Below, one piece after another: positions 25,232 through 32,444 of a stretch of 64,000 nucleotides of DNA (position 1 is its first letter; each line of letters opens with the position of its first letter). Origin of the DNA: Palleronia sp. LCG004. Its GTDB lineage: Bacteria; Pseudomonadota; Alphaproteobacteria; Rhodobacterales; Rhodobacteraceae. The stretch is taken from positions 1 through 64,000 of the forward strand of contig NZ_CP136763.1 of NCBI RefSeq assembly GCF_032931615.1. The letters are read 5' to 3'. The notes under the pieces were generated by a model, which searched no databases, was not told where the DNA came from, and saw only the letters and a program-made list of their open reading frames with translations. The position numbers and the translations under genes were made by a program.

Positions 25232-26434
25232 ATGACCGGGATCAGCGGATCGAGCACGCTCGAGACCCATGCGGCGCTCATCGCCGACGAACTCGTGCAG
25301 CATCGCGACAGGCTGCTCGAACCGGCGAAGGCGCGGATGCTGCGCCCCTTCCCGCTCAAGGAGGCCTGCCATTGGATCGGGGTGAGCCAGAACGCCCTGC
25401 GCCATATCCTGCGTACTAATGCGGACCTGCCGCAGGGCACGATGCTGAGAGGCACGCGGCGCCATTTCACCGCCTCCGAGATCCACGCCATCCGCGACCG
25501 GCTGATCGATCAGGGCAAGCTCGATTCCCGCCACGTCACCCGCCGACAGGAAGGCGAAGCCCCCGCAATCATCTCCGCAATCAACCTCAAGGGCGGCGTC
25601 GGCAAGTCCACTTCGACCCAGCATCTGAGCCAAGCGCTCGCCATGCGCGGCTACCGCACGCTCGCCATTGATCTCGACCCGCAGGCGAGCCTCACGCAGC
25701 TTTTCGGGATCATCCCCGAACGCGAACCCGACATGGCAACGCTCTATCATGCGATCCGCTATCCCGAAGACGGCGTGTCCGAGAGCCGACCGATCGAGAT
25801 CGGCGACGTCGTGCGACCCACGCATATCCCGCGGCTCGACCTCATTCCGTCAAGCATGCAGATCATGGAATTCGAGCACGAGACCGCGGCCAACGACCAG
25901 CGCCAGGCCCCGTTCTTCCTGCGCGTCGAAGAAGCGCTTGCCCCAATCCGCGACGATTACGACGTGATCCTTTTCGACTGCCCGCCGCAGATGTCCTTCG
26001 CAGTCATGGCCTCTCTCTTCACTTCGACCTCGCTTCTGGTGACGGTCACCGCTTCCTTCGTCGACGTCATGAGCCTTGGCACATTCCTCGGCATGACGGG
26101 CGAGATGATGGGCGTGATCGAACGGCGGAAGGGACAGCGACCCTATGACTGGATCAAGTATCTCATCACCCGTTACAATCCGACCGACCAGCCGTCGGTG
26201 CAGGTGGCGGGCTATCTGCGGTCGATCCTCGAGACCGCGGTCATGACGAACGAGTTCTACCTCTCGACAGCCATCGCAGATGCCGCGACCACGTCCGAAT
26301 CCATCGTCGAGGTCGATCCGTCGAACTTCCACCGACAGACCTATCAGCGGGCCTGGGACGCCGTAGATCGCGTCACGGGCGAACTCGAAGGCCTCATACA
26401 CGCATCCTGGGGGAGAGCAGATCATGGCGCGTAA
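25232..26434 (+). CDS. parA: plasmid partition ATPase ParA (RepABC-RepA-like)
   Basis: A 400-aa partition protein. The N-terminal domain (about 1-105) carries a helix-turn-helix-like 'LKEACHWIGVSQNALRHILR', used in autoregulation. Residues 120-127, KGGVGKST, are a deviant Walker A with the signature Lys, followed by 'YRTLAIDLDPQASLTQLFG' (A') and 'YDVILFDCPPQMSFAVMASL' (Walker B). This is the large ParA type that accompanies alphaproteobacterial plasmids; no repC follows, so it is a partition and not a replication gene. The stop overlaps the parB start by 11 bases, showing translational coupling. The upstream tandem repeats and the downstream palindromes complete a partition module. Confidence 0.93.
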   Translation: MTGISGSSTLETHAALIADELVQHRDRLLEPAKARMLRPFPLKEACHWIGVSQNALRHILRTNADLPQGTMLRGTRRHFTASEIHAIRDRLIDQGKLDSRHVTRRQEGEAPAIISAINLKGGVGKSTSTQHLSQALAMRGYRTLAIDLDPQASLTQLFGIIPEREPDMATLYHAIRYPEDGVSESRPIEIGDVVRPTHIPRLDLIPSSMQIMEFEHETAANDQRQAPFFLRVEEALAPIRDDYDVILFDCPPQMSFAVMASLFTSTSLLVTVTASFVDVMSLGTFLGMTGEMMGVIERRKGQRPYDWIKYLITRYNPTDQPSVQVAGYLRSILETAVMTNEFYLSTAIADAATTSESIVEVDPSNFHRQTYQRAWDAVDRVTGELEGLIHASWGRADHGA

Positions 26435-27338
26435 GGGACTCCTCTCGGCGGGGATGAGCCGTGCACTCGCGGGCGAAGCCGACGGTGCGCCGAAATCCTC
26501 AAGCCCCAATGTCCGCCGCTTCCGCGAGACCTTCGACGAGCTCCGCAACCAATCTATCCAGGAGGTCGAGACCGATCGGATCGGCCAATCCCGCTTCGCC
26601 GACCGTTTCGACGCCAGTGCCGATATCGCGGGGCTCGTCTCCTCGATTCGCGAGGCGGGACAGCAGATTCCGGTCCTGCTGCGCGCGACACCGGAGGGCG
26701 AGCACGAGTTCGAGCCGGTCTACGGGCGTCGGCGCATCGCAGCTTGCCGTGAATTGGGCATCCCCGTCCGCGCGCTGGTTGGCCAGCTCGACGACGAGGA
26801 AGCGATTGTGGCCCAAGGCCTCGAAAACAACGAACGCCTTGAGACGAGCTTCATCGAAAAGGCGGTCTTCGTTCAGCAGCTCCGCGCTTCGGGCCTACGC
26901 CCTACGATGATCGACGAGACGCTTGGCATTCCGCGCACCGAGATCAGCCGCATGGGCGCAGTGCTACGCGATGTGCCGGATGCGCTCGTCGACGCGATCG
27001 GACCCGCCCATGGCGTGGGGCGGCGACAATGGGTGCAGATAGCCGATCTCTGTACGCGGGCGGATGCCGGACGACGCAAAACAGCGATCCGGGCGACCGA
27101 AGGCGTCGCGGGATCGGCCGAACGTTTTGCCGCGGCACTTGCCGCGCTCCAACTCAAGGCCGAACGTGCCCCGCCCCCTGCCCCTCAAGCGCTTGCGCAA
27201 GGCCGTGTGACGCTACTTCGACGTGGCGGATCGCTGACTTTCACTACCGCATCGAAAGAGGATCGAGCCTTCCTCGACTGGCTCGCGGAAGAGGGCGACA
27301 CGCTCTTCGATCGCTGGACCAAGACTCCACGAGTCTGA
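26424..27338 (+). CDS. parB: plasmid partition protein ParB (RepB-like)
   Basis: Centromere-binding partition protein of 304 aa. ParB/Srx domain: 'DRIGQSRFADRF' and 'SIREAGQQIPVLLRATPEGE', box I 'FEPVYGRRRIAACRELG', and box II 'AQGLENNERLETSFIEKAVFVQQL', the CTP-binding and clamp elements of ParB. An HTH, 'PTMIDETLGIPRTEISRMGAVL', is followed by a C-terminal dimerisation segment of about 100 residues. The protein ends 'DRWTKTPRV'. Three copies of a palindrome lie within the 240 bases after its stop codon and are its probable binding sites. Confidence 0.93.
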   Translation: MARKGLLSAGMSRALAGEADGAPKSSSPNVRRFRETFDELRNQSIQEVETDRIGQSRFADRFDASADIAGLVSSIREAGQQIPVLLRATPEGEHEFEPVYGRRRIAACRELGIPVRALVGQLDDEEAIVAQGLENNERLETSFIEKAVFVQQLRASGLRPTMIDETLGIPRTEISRMGAVLRDVPDALVDAIGPAHGVGRRQWVQIADLCTRADAGRRKTAIRATEGVAGSAERFAAALAALQLKAERAPPPAPQALAQGRVTLLRRGGSLTFTTASKEDRAFLDWLAEEGDTLFDRWTKTPRV

Positions 27339-27343
27339 GGCTG

Positions 27344-27367
27344 AAACTTGTACCGCGGTACAAGTTT
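27344..27367. repeat. candidate parS site 1
   Basis: A perfect 24-bp palindrome centred on CCGCGG, containing the shared 16-base core TTGTACCGCGGTACAA. It starts 6 bases after the parB stop. It is the longest of three copies in this region. Confidence 0.85.
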
Positions 27368-27454
27368 TCGCACCTTGGGCTCTGGGTCCGCTTAACTTCC
27401 CATATCAGCTAACCATCGTGGTTGTTGCCGAAAGCGGCCTGGATCGCCCTTTGA

Positions 27455-27474
27455 ATTTGTACCGCGGTACAAAT
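27455..27474. repeat. candidate parS site 2
   Basis: A perfect 20-bp palindrome with the same 16-base core as site 1 (TTGTACCGCGGTACAA). Its centre lies 109 bases from the centre of site 1. Confidence 0.85.
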
Positions 27475-27560
27475 CTCTTACCAAAAAAGAAGTCCTCAGG
27501 ACGAACTGGCCGGATCAAGCCGTGGAGTGCGGGGTAACCGACTTCTTTCCTGCGTGATCT

Positions 27561-27576
27561 TTGTACCGCGGTACAA
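27561..27576. repeat. candidate parS site 3
   Basis: The 16-base core palindrome alone (TTGTACCGCGGTACAA), centred 104 bases from site 2. The roughly regular spacing suggests ParB sites loaded side by side. Confidence 0.85.
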
Positions 27577-27778
27577 GTCGGGCCGTCAGTCCTTGAGTTA
27601 GCGAGCGGTCAGCTAATCGAGCAGGTCTCGGTGGAACGGCCTATCAAGATCGGGGCCATCTAACAGAGTGCTGACGTTGACATAATGCGTATAGGCGAGC
27701 GTGCTGCCAGACGATTACGGCCTGCTCGCCAGCGCTGTCGGTGGCGAGCGTATAGTTGAGTGAACATCCCAAACTCGC

Positions 27779-28322
27779 TCTGAAGTTGGATCCTAATTCA
27801 GCACCCTTGCGATCATGAGACCGAGGCCTCGTACTGGGAAAGGCACCCTACTCAACACTTTTTATAACGATGCGCGCGCTCATAGTATCCGAGGCCACGC
27901 AAATCTCGTTCTTCTCGACCATTGCCAGATAGGCTTCTCCCAATTCAGCCGGCATGCGCAGGAATGCCAGAATCGTCAAAGGTTGCGCCGGGTTTGCGAA
28001 CAGTCCTCTGAGAACGTGAAACCCTCTCCAGCCAGCAACAAGCCAGTATCGCGGCTGCATCGTTTCGCCCAGATCGATGACCTCAATCGGAACCTGCTGC
28101 CCGTGCATCTTGAGGCTCGACATCAGTCTTTCGATCCCATTGGTGCCGAGCCCAAGCCAGTCGCGGATCAGCTAAGTCGAACCTATGTCTTGCAGGTCGA
28201 ATGCTGAACGGACATTGTCATCCGCGCTCGTTTCCTCGTTGGGTCGAACGTGATCGGCGGTCTCCTTCAGATTATGGGCGAGTGTCGCTTCGGCATCGCA
28301 ACGTTGGATCGCCAAGAACGGT
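27779..28322 (-). pseudogene. decayed second parB (ParB N-terminal domain remnant)
   Basis: Minus-strand reading shows a ParB-like protein broken by stops. Upstream part: 'AEATLAHNLKETADHVRPNE' to 'VRSAFDLQDIGST', then an in-frame TAG. It continues 'LIRDWLGLGTNGIERLMSSL', 'HGQQVPIEVIDLGE', 'YWLVAGWRGFHVLRGLFA' (ParB box I, with the usual GWRR reading GWRG) and 'AYLAMVEKNEICVASDT' (box II, normally ENEIR). A TAG follows 'VIKSVE', and 'GAFPSTR' resumes beyond it. No in-frame start or C-terminal dimerisation domain remains. It lies directly downstream of the second parA on the same strand, where its parB would be expected. Confidence 0.75.
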
Positions 28323-28374
28323 TATCAGGTTGTCCGCGCGACCGCGCGGAGGCCGATATTTCGCGCGTGAATTG

Positions 28375-28390
28375 GTTGACCGCGGTCAAG
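28375..28390. repeat. candidate parS of the second partition locus
   Basis: GTTGACCGCGGTCAAG is a 14-bp perfect palindrome (TTGACCGCGGTCAA) fitting the GTT-N4-GC-N4-AA(C) pattern of RepABC-type centromeres. It sits between the end of parA2 and the parB remnant. It shares the ACCGCGGT centre with the three sites after parB but differs in the flanks, so the two partition systems may have had distinct specificity. Confidence 0.6.
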
Positions 28391-28423
28391 ATCAGAGGAG
28401 ATTGGGCCGGGTAGGGGCTTCGA

Positions 28424-29800
28424 TCATTCCGGGCCCGTTGCTTCGATTGCGCGTCGCCAGGTTCCGATGAGAAGCTGCTTGAAGGTCGCATAAGTTGCGT
28501 CGAAGGATTCCCGGGCGCGGCTGTAGATCTCTCGGTTAAAGTTGCGGTAATCCGCCTCGTAGACGGCCCTGACACGCCCTTCACCCTGACCGATGAGCGG
28601 TGTCAGTGCCTGCCGCCTCGGGACAAGCGCGGACCCGAGGCTTGCTTGCATGAGCGCGGCATTCTCGGCTTGTGTGGCCTCGTCGTAGCGGGTGACGAGG
28701 AGGCGAACCGCATCCCAGAAGAATCGCGTCTCCTCCCGACCAAGCGCACGGGCAGCCTGGTTCTCGCTGTCTTCAATCATTCGGAACGTAGCGTGGAGCG
28801 CCTTGAGGAACCGTGTCGTCGCGTCAAAATCGTCCAGCGTCGCCCCGAGGGGGACAAACAGGATATCGGCCGCTGCGACTCCTCCGATCGTCAGCGTCCC
28901 GAGACTGGGTCCAGTATCGATCAGTACGACGTCATAGGCATCGAGCAGCCCCTCCGAGGCGAGCATCTCCTTGAGCGCGTTCCAGGGCTTCCAGCTACGT
29001 CCTTGCATCTGCCAGGCAGGGATCTGCAACTCGGCCCGGGCGAGATCGAGATGCGCGCCGATATGATCCAAGTTCGGCCAACGTGTCGGCTGCACAAGAT
29101 CGGAGCCGCTGGTTCCGAGCGCGCGATCGAGCATATCGTCGAGCGGGACGGGTGGGTCGCCGCGGTCAAGCCTGCGCTGGTTCTCGGATCGCAGATGCTG
29201 CGCATAGTGCTTTGCGAGGAGGGGCAGTACCGTCTGCCATTCATTCTCGGCTCGACGCCCAAGGATCACGCCGAGCCCGCCTTGAGGGTCAAGGTCGATC
29301 GTGAGCACCTTGTAGCCGTCGAGCGCTGCCGACATTGCGAGATGCGCGACGTTAGTGGTCTTGCCGGTACTCGCGACGAGATTGGCGAGCGTGCAGATCC
29401 GGGCCTGCATCCCCGCCGGGCGATAGGGCAGGTATTCCTTGGCCTTCGATCCCTCTTCTCCGAAGTGAGCCTTGAGCTGCATGACCTCCTCGAGGGTGAA
29501 CCACCTTGCACCACCCGGAGTGTCGGACCGGCCCTGGGGCAAGGCGGGGTTCTGCTTCAGCACGCGACGGAAATGGCCCTGGGCGATCGGGATGAGATAA
29601 CGGGTGATCTCCCATGTCGAGAAAAGCCGCAGATCGTCTTTGATCAGGAAGGAAGCTGCAGTGTGCCGGATGAGATCTTGGCGCCCGGACGCGGCGGCCC
29701 GGGCGATTCCGACGAAGCTTTCGATCGCTGTTTCGGCGGGGAGTGCAGCGAGAGCGGCATCAGGGTCGAGACCGAAATACGGTGGCAGGGCAGGGGGCAT
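28424..29800 (-). CDS. second ParA-like partition ATPase
   Basis: ParA-family protein of 458 aa, unlike the first parA in sequence. A long N-terminal part (about 1-145) with 'STWEITRYLIPIAQGHFRRVLKQ' looks like a DNA-binding domain. The P-loop reads 'ARICTLANLVASTGKTTNVAHLAM', so the signature Lys of KGGxGKT is absent (V-A-S in its place), while GKTT remains. 'YKVLTIDLDPQGGLGVILG' (A') and 'AYDVVLIDTGPSLGTLTIGGV' (Walker B) are intact, so hydrolysis may be altered. The C-terminus keeps the 'NREIYSRARESFDATYATFKQLL' tail. The ATG at 29800 is chosen; a TTG at 29833 is possible. Its parB partner downstream is decayed. It is divergent from repA across the origin. Confidence 0.85.
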   Translation of the reverse strand: MPPALPPYFGLDPDAALAALPAETAIESFVGIARAAASGRQDLIRHTAASFLIKDDLRLFSTWEITRYLIPIAQGHFRRVLKQNPALPQGRSDTPGGARWFTLEEVMQLKAHFGEEGSKAKEYLPYRPAGMQARICTLANLVASTGKTTNVAHLAMSAALDGYKVLTIDLDPQGGLGVILGRRAENEWQTVLPLLAKHYAQHLRSENQRRLDRGDPPVPLDDMLDRALGTSGSDLVQPTRWPNLDHIGAHLDLARAELQIPAWQMQGRSWKPWNALKEMLASEGLLDAYDVVLIDTGPSLGTLTIGGVAAADILFVPLGATLDDFDATTRFLKALHATFRMIEDSENQAARALGREETRFFWDAVRLLVTRYDEATQAENAALMQASLGSALVPRRQALTPLIGQGEGRVRAVYEADYRNFNREIYSRARESFDATYATFKQLLIGTWRRAIEATGPE

Positions 29801-29833
29801 CAGCTTGCTTTCAATGTAAGGCGGTATCGGCAA

Positions 29834-30085
29834 TGTACGCTATTTCATATTACATATGCAAATATGGAGTACATCATATCAATGGCATTACATCTTGAGT
29901 GAATATCCTGTTTTCATAGCTGTGCCCGGTGCTGATTTTGTGTGGATCCGGTGGAATCGACAGGCGTCCAAGCCTTTTTTCTAGTTAGATTTGTTAGTTG
30001 AATCGTTACGAACAATCTTCGGTGGATTGGAGTCGCCTCAACCCACTGAGGTTGAGTGATAATCAATCGGCATGAAGGTCCCATC
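29834..30085. other. AT-rich part of the origin region
   Basis: About 250 bases of clearly AT-richer DNA between parA2 and the iterons, with several A/T runs (for example around 29840-29890 and 29970-30010). AT-rich segments next to iterons are typical duplex-unwinding elements of theta-replicating plasmids. No gene is supported here. Confidence 0.5.
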
Positions 30086-30175
30086 CGACTCTGATCCGAC
30101 GAAAGTGCGACTCTGATCCAACGCCGTCGCGATTCCGATCCACCGGTCGCCGGCTGGACGCAGACCTGTGGATAT
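30086..30175. other. probable replication origin: three iterons and a DnaA-box-like site
   Basis: Three direct repeats with exactly 22-base periodicity: CGACTCTGATCC at 30086-30097 and 30108-30119 (identical) and CGATTCCGATCC at 30130-30141 (10 of 12). They lie just upstream of repA. TGTGGATAT at 30167-30175 matches the DnaA box TGTGGATAA at 8 of 9 positions. A 22-bp spacing puts RepA on the same helical face (two turns). Together these have the layout of an iteron-controlled origin. Confidence 0.7.
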
Positions 30176-31268
30176 GTCTAGGGTGTCACTGATCCCCCGA
30201 AAGGCTGGCGCGGCAGAAACGACGCCGATCGCGGGTGGATTGGCCGAACGGCGCGAGGCAGAGACGATGACCCTTTCCAAGGCCGGAGGCCCTCCCGGCG
30301 ACTTCTTTCTGTGCGACGTCTTCGGCGCGCGCCCGAAGAATGATCTGGGCACGATGGAGCATCCCATATTCTCGCTTGCGACGAAGCCCGATCGGCGAAT
30401 CCTGAGCTACACCCACAACGGCACGGATGTGACGGTGACACCTTCGGTGCGCGGCCGCGCCACGATCCATGACAAGGACATCCTCATCTATTGCGTGAGC
30501 CAACTCATGGCCGCGATCAATGCGGGCCGCGCCGTGTCGCGGCATCTCAGGCTTCGTGCTCACGATCTGCTGATGGCCACGAACCGCGATACGTCGGGTG
30601 ACAGCTATGCCCGTCTCGTCCAGGCCTTCGAGAGGCTCGCGGGCACCCGCATCACCACCAATATCGAGACCGGAGGTCAGGAGACGACGGCGGGTTTCGG
30701 TCTCATCGAGAGCTGGGAGATCGTGCGCAAGGCGCGGGGCGGGCGCATGGTCTCGGTCAGCGTGACGCTCAGCGAATGGCTCTATCGCGCGGTCCTGTCG
30801 AAATCCGTGCTGACGCTCAGCCGCGACTACTTCCGTCTGAGAAAACCGCTCGAACGCCGGATCTACGAACTTGCGCGCAAGCATTGTGGACGCCAGCCCG
30901 ACTGGCAGGTGGGGGTGGGCGTTCTGCACCTGAAGGCCGGATCGACCGCGCCGATCCGGGTCTTCCGCGCGGCGCTCAGACGCATCATCGCCGAGGACCA
31001 TCTGCCCGACTACACGCTCGAGGAATTGCCGGGCGACCGGCTGCGCGTGCGTCCGCGCCGCGCGGGTCCCGCCCCCGGCACCGGCCCCGCGCCCATGTCC
31101 GGCGACACGCTCGAGGCTGCGCGTGCGATCTTGCCCGGCCGCGACGTCCATGCGCTCGAGGCGGAATGGCGCGCCTGGTGGGAGGCATCGGGCCGCGAGA
31201 GGCTCGCTGCACCCGAACGCGCGTTTCTGGGCTGGTGCCGGACCAAGGCGGCGCGCGATAAGGGATGA
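30174..31268 (+). CDS. repA: replication initiator protein RepA (RPA family, PF10134)
   Basis: Plasmid replication initiator of about 364 aa. The family hallmark 'FFLCDVFGARPKNDLGTMEHPIFSLATKPDRR' is followed by 'GRATIHDKDILIYCVSQLMAAINAGR' and 'HDLLMATNRDTSGDSYARLVQAFERLAGTRITTNIETG'. Then come 'LTLSRDYFRLRKPLERRIYELARKHCG' and the second winged-helix 'IRVFRAALRRIIAEDHLPDY'. This is the RepA replicon type of Rhodobacterales plasmids. The ATG at 30174 is taken as start; the ATG at 30267 gives an N-terminus only 11 residues before the conserved FFLCD block and is an alternative. The DnaA-box-like site overlaps the chosen start. The epimerase gene follows by 50 bases. Confidence 0.93.
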   Translation: MSRVSLIPRKAGAAETTPIAGGLAERREAETMTLSKAGGPPGDFFLCDVFGARPKNDLGTMEHPIFSLATKPDRRILSYTHNGTDVTVTPSVRGRATIHDKDILIYCVSQLMAAINAGRAVSRHLRLRAHDLLMATNRDTSGDSYARLVQAFERLAGTRITTNIETGGQETTAGFGLIESWEIVRKARGGRMVSVSVTLSEWLYRAVLSKSVLTLSRDYFRLRKPLERRIYELARKHCGRQPDWQVGVGVLHLKAGSTAPIRVFRAALRRIIAEDHLPDYTLEELPGDRLRVRPRRAGPAPGTGPAPMSGDTLEAARAILPGRDVHALEAEWRAWWEASGRERLAAPERAFLGWCRTKAARDKG

Positions 31269-31318
31269 GCGCCCGCGGGCGCGCGCTCCGTCACTGCTTA
31301 CCAAAGGAAACCCGCCCC

Positions 31319-32332
31319 ATGCGACCCAAGGCCCTCGTCACCGGATCGGCCGGCTTCATCGGCCTGCATCTCGTCCGGAGGCTCCTCGCCCAAGGGTACG
31401 AGGTGACGGGGCTCGACGCGATGACGGATTACTACGACGTCGCGCTCAAACGCCGCCGTCACGCCATGCTGCTGCAGGATCCGGGCTTTCGCGCGGTCGA
31501 GGCCCGCGTCGAGACGCCGGGCCTTCTCGACGGACTGATGGAGGAGACGCGGCCGGACATCATCGTCCATCTCGCGGCCCAGGCGGGCGTGCGCTACTCG
31601 CTCGAGAATCCGCGCTCCTATCTCGAGAGCAATGTCGCGGGCACGTTCGAGATACTGGAGGCCGCACGCGCCCACCCGCCCCGTCACATGCTGCTGGCCT
31701 CGACGAGTTCGGCCTACGGTGCCAATGTCGACATGCCATACGTCGAGACCGACCGCGCCGACCATCAGATGTCGTTCTATGCCGCCACCAAGAAGGCGAC
31801 CGAGGCGATGGCCCATTCCTACGCGCATCTGTACGGCCTGCCCACGACCATGTTCCGGTTCTTCACCGTCTACGGGCCCTGGGGCCGTCCCGACATGGCG
31901 CTCTTCAAGTTCGTGGAAGCGATCCTCGCGGGGCGTCCCATCGACGTCTACAATCATGGCCGAATGGCGCGCGACTTCACCTATGTCGAGGATCTCGTCG
32001 AGGCGGTCGTCCGGCTGATCGACACCGCGCCCGAGCGTCCCGGAGAAGATGGTCCACCCGAAGGCGACAGCCTCTCTCCCGTGGCACCGTTCCGCGTAGT
32101 CAATATCGGCAATTCGCGCGCGATCCCCCTGGGCGATTTCATCGATGCGATCGAGGCGGCGACGGGACGTCGCGCGATCCGCAACCCCGTCGAGATGCAG
32201 CCGGGCGACGTGCCCGCCACCTGGGCGGATGCGGGTCTCCTGCGCCGGCTCACGGGATACGCGCCCGAGACCGATCTCAAGACCGGGATCGCGGCCTTCG
32301 TCGAGTGGTACCGCGATTATTATCGGCAATGA
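31319..32332 (+). CDS. UDP-glucuronate 4-epimerase (NAD-dependent epimerase/dehydratase)
   Basis: Extended short-chain dehydrogenase of 337 aa, most like UDP-glucuronate 4-epimerases, which convert UDP-GlcA to UDP-GalA. 'ALVTGSAGFIGLHLVRRL' is the GxxGxxG NAD site, 'LDAMTDYYDVALKRRRHAML' is the segment typical of this subgroup, 'VHLAAQAGVRYSLENP', 'LLASTSSAYGAN' (catalytic Ser) and 'SFYAATKKATEAMAHSYAHLYG' (catalytic Y-x3-K) follow, then 'RFFTVYGPWGRPDMALFKFV'. The ATG at 31319 has an AAAGGA Shine-Dalgarno 10 bases upstream. Ugd at 37663 makes its likely substrate. It ends shortly before a striking 22-bp palindrome. Confidence 0.88.
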   Translation: MRPKALVTGSAGFIGLHLVRRLLAQGYEVTGLDAMTDYYDVALKRRRHAMLLQDPGFRAVEARVETPGLLDGLMEETRPDIIVHLAAQAGVRYSLENPRSYLESNVAGTFEILEAARAHPPRHMLLASTSSAYGANVDMPYVETDRADHQMSFYAATKKATEAMAHSYAHLYGLPTTMFRFFTVYGPWGRPDMALFKFVEAILAGRPIDVYNHGRMARDFTYVEDLVEAVVRLIDTAPERPGEDGPPEGDSLSPVAPFRVVNIGNSRAIPLGDFIDAIEAATGRRAIRNPVEMQPGDVPATWADAGLLRRLTGYAPETDLKTGIAAFVEWYRDYYRQ

Positions 32333-32340
32333 ACGGCCGC

Positions 32341-32362
32341 CCACCGGTACCGGTACCGGTGG
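32341..32362. repeat. perfect 22-bp palindrome of overlapping ACCGGT/GGTACC units
   Basis: A perfect 22-bp palindrome built from repeated GGTACC/ACCGGT units, starting 8 bases after the epimerase stop and 80 bases before the M10 protease start, followed by a GC-rich stretch. It could be a dimer-binding operator or a cruciform. It lacks the T-run of an intrinsic terminator. Confidence 0.6.
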
Positions 32363-32444
32363 ATGCCCGCCGGGGCGGGGGAAAGGGTTTTTTCACTTCC
32401 ACGGATCATCATAGGGTCCGATCGTTCCTTAAAGAGTTTCCCTG

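Noticed and set aside
27848..28123. Intact 91-aa small protein
   Set aside because: ParB box I and II motifs and continuing similarity past the stops on both sides show a fragment of a decayed parB.
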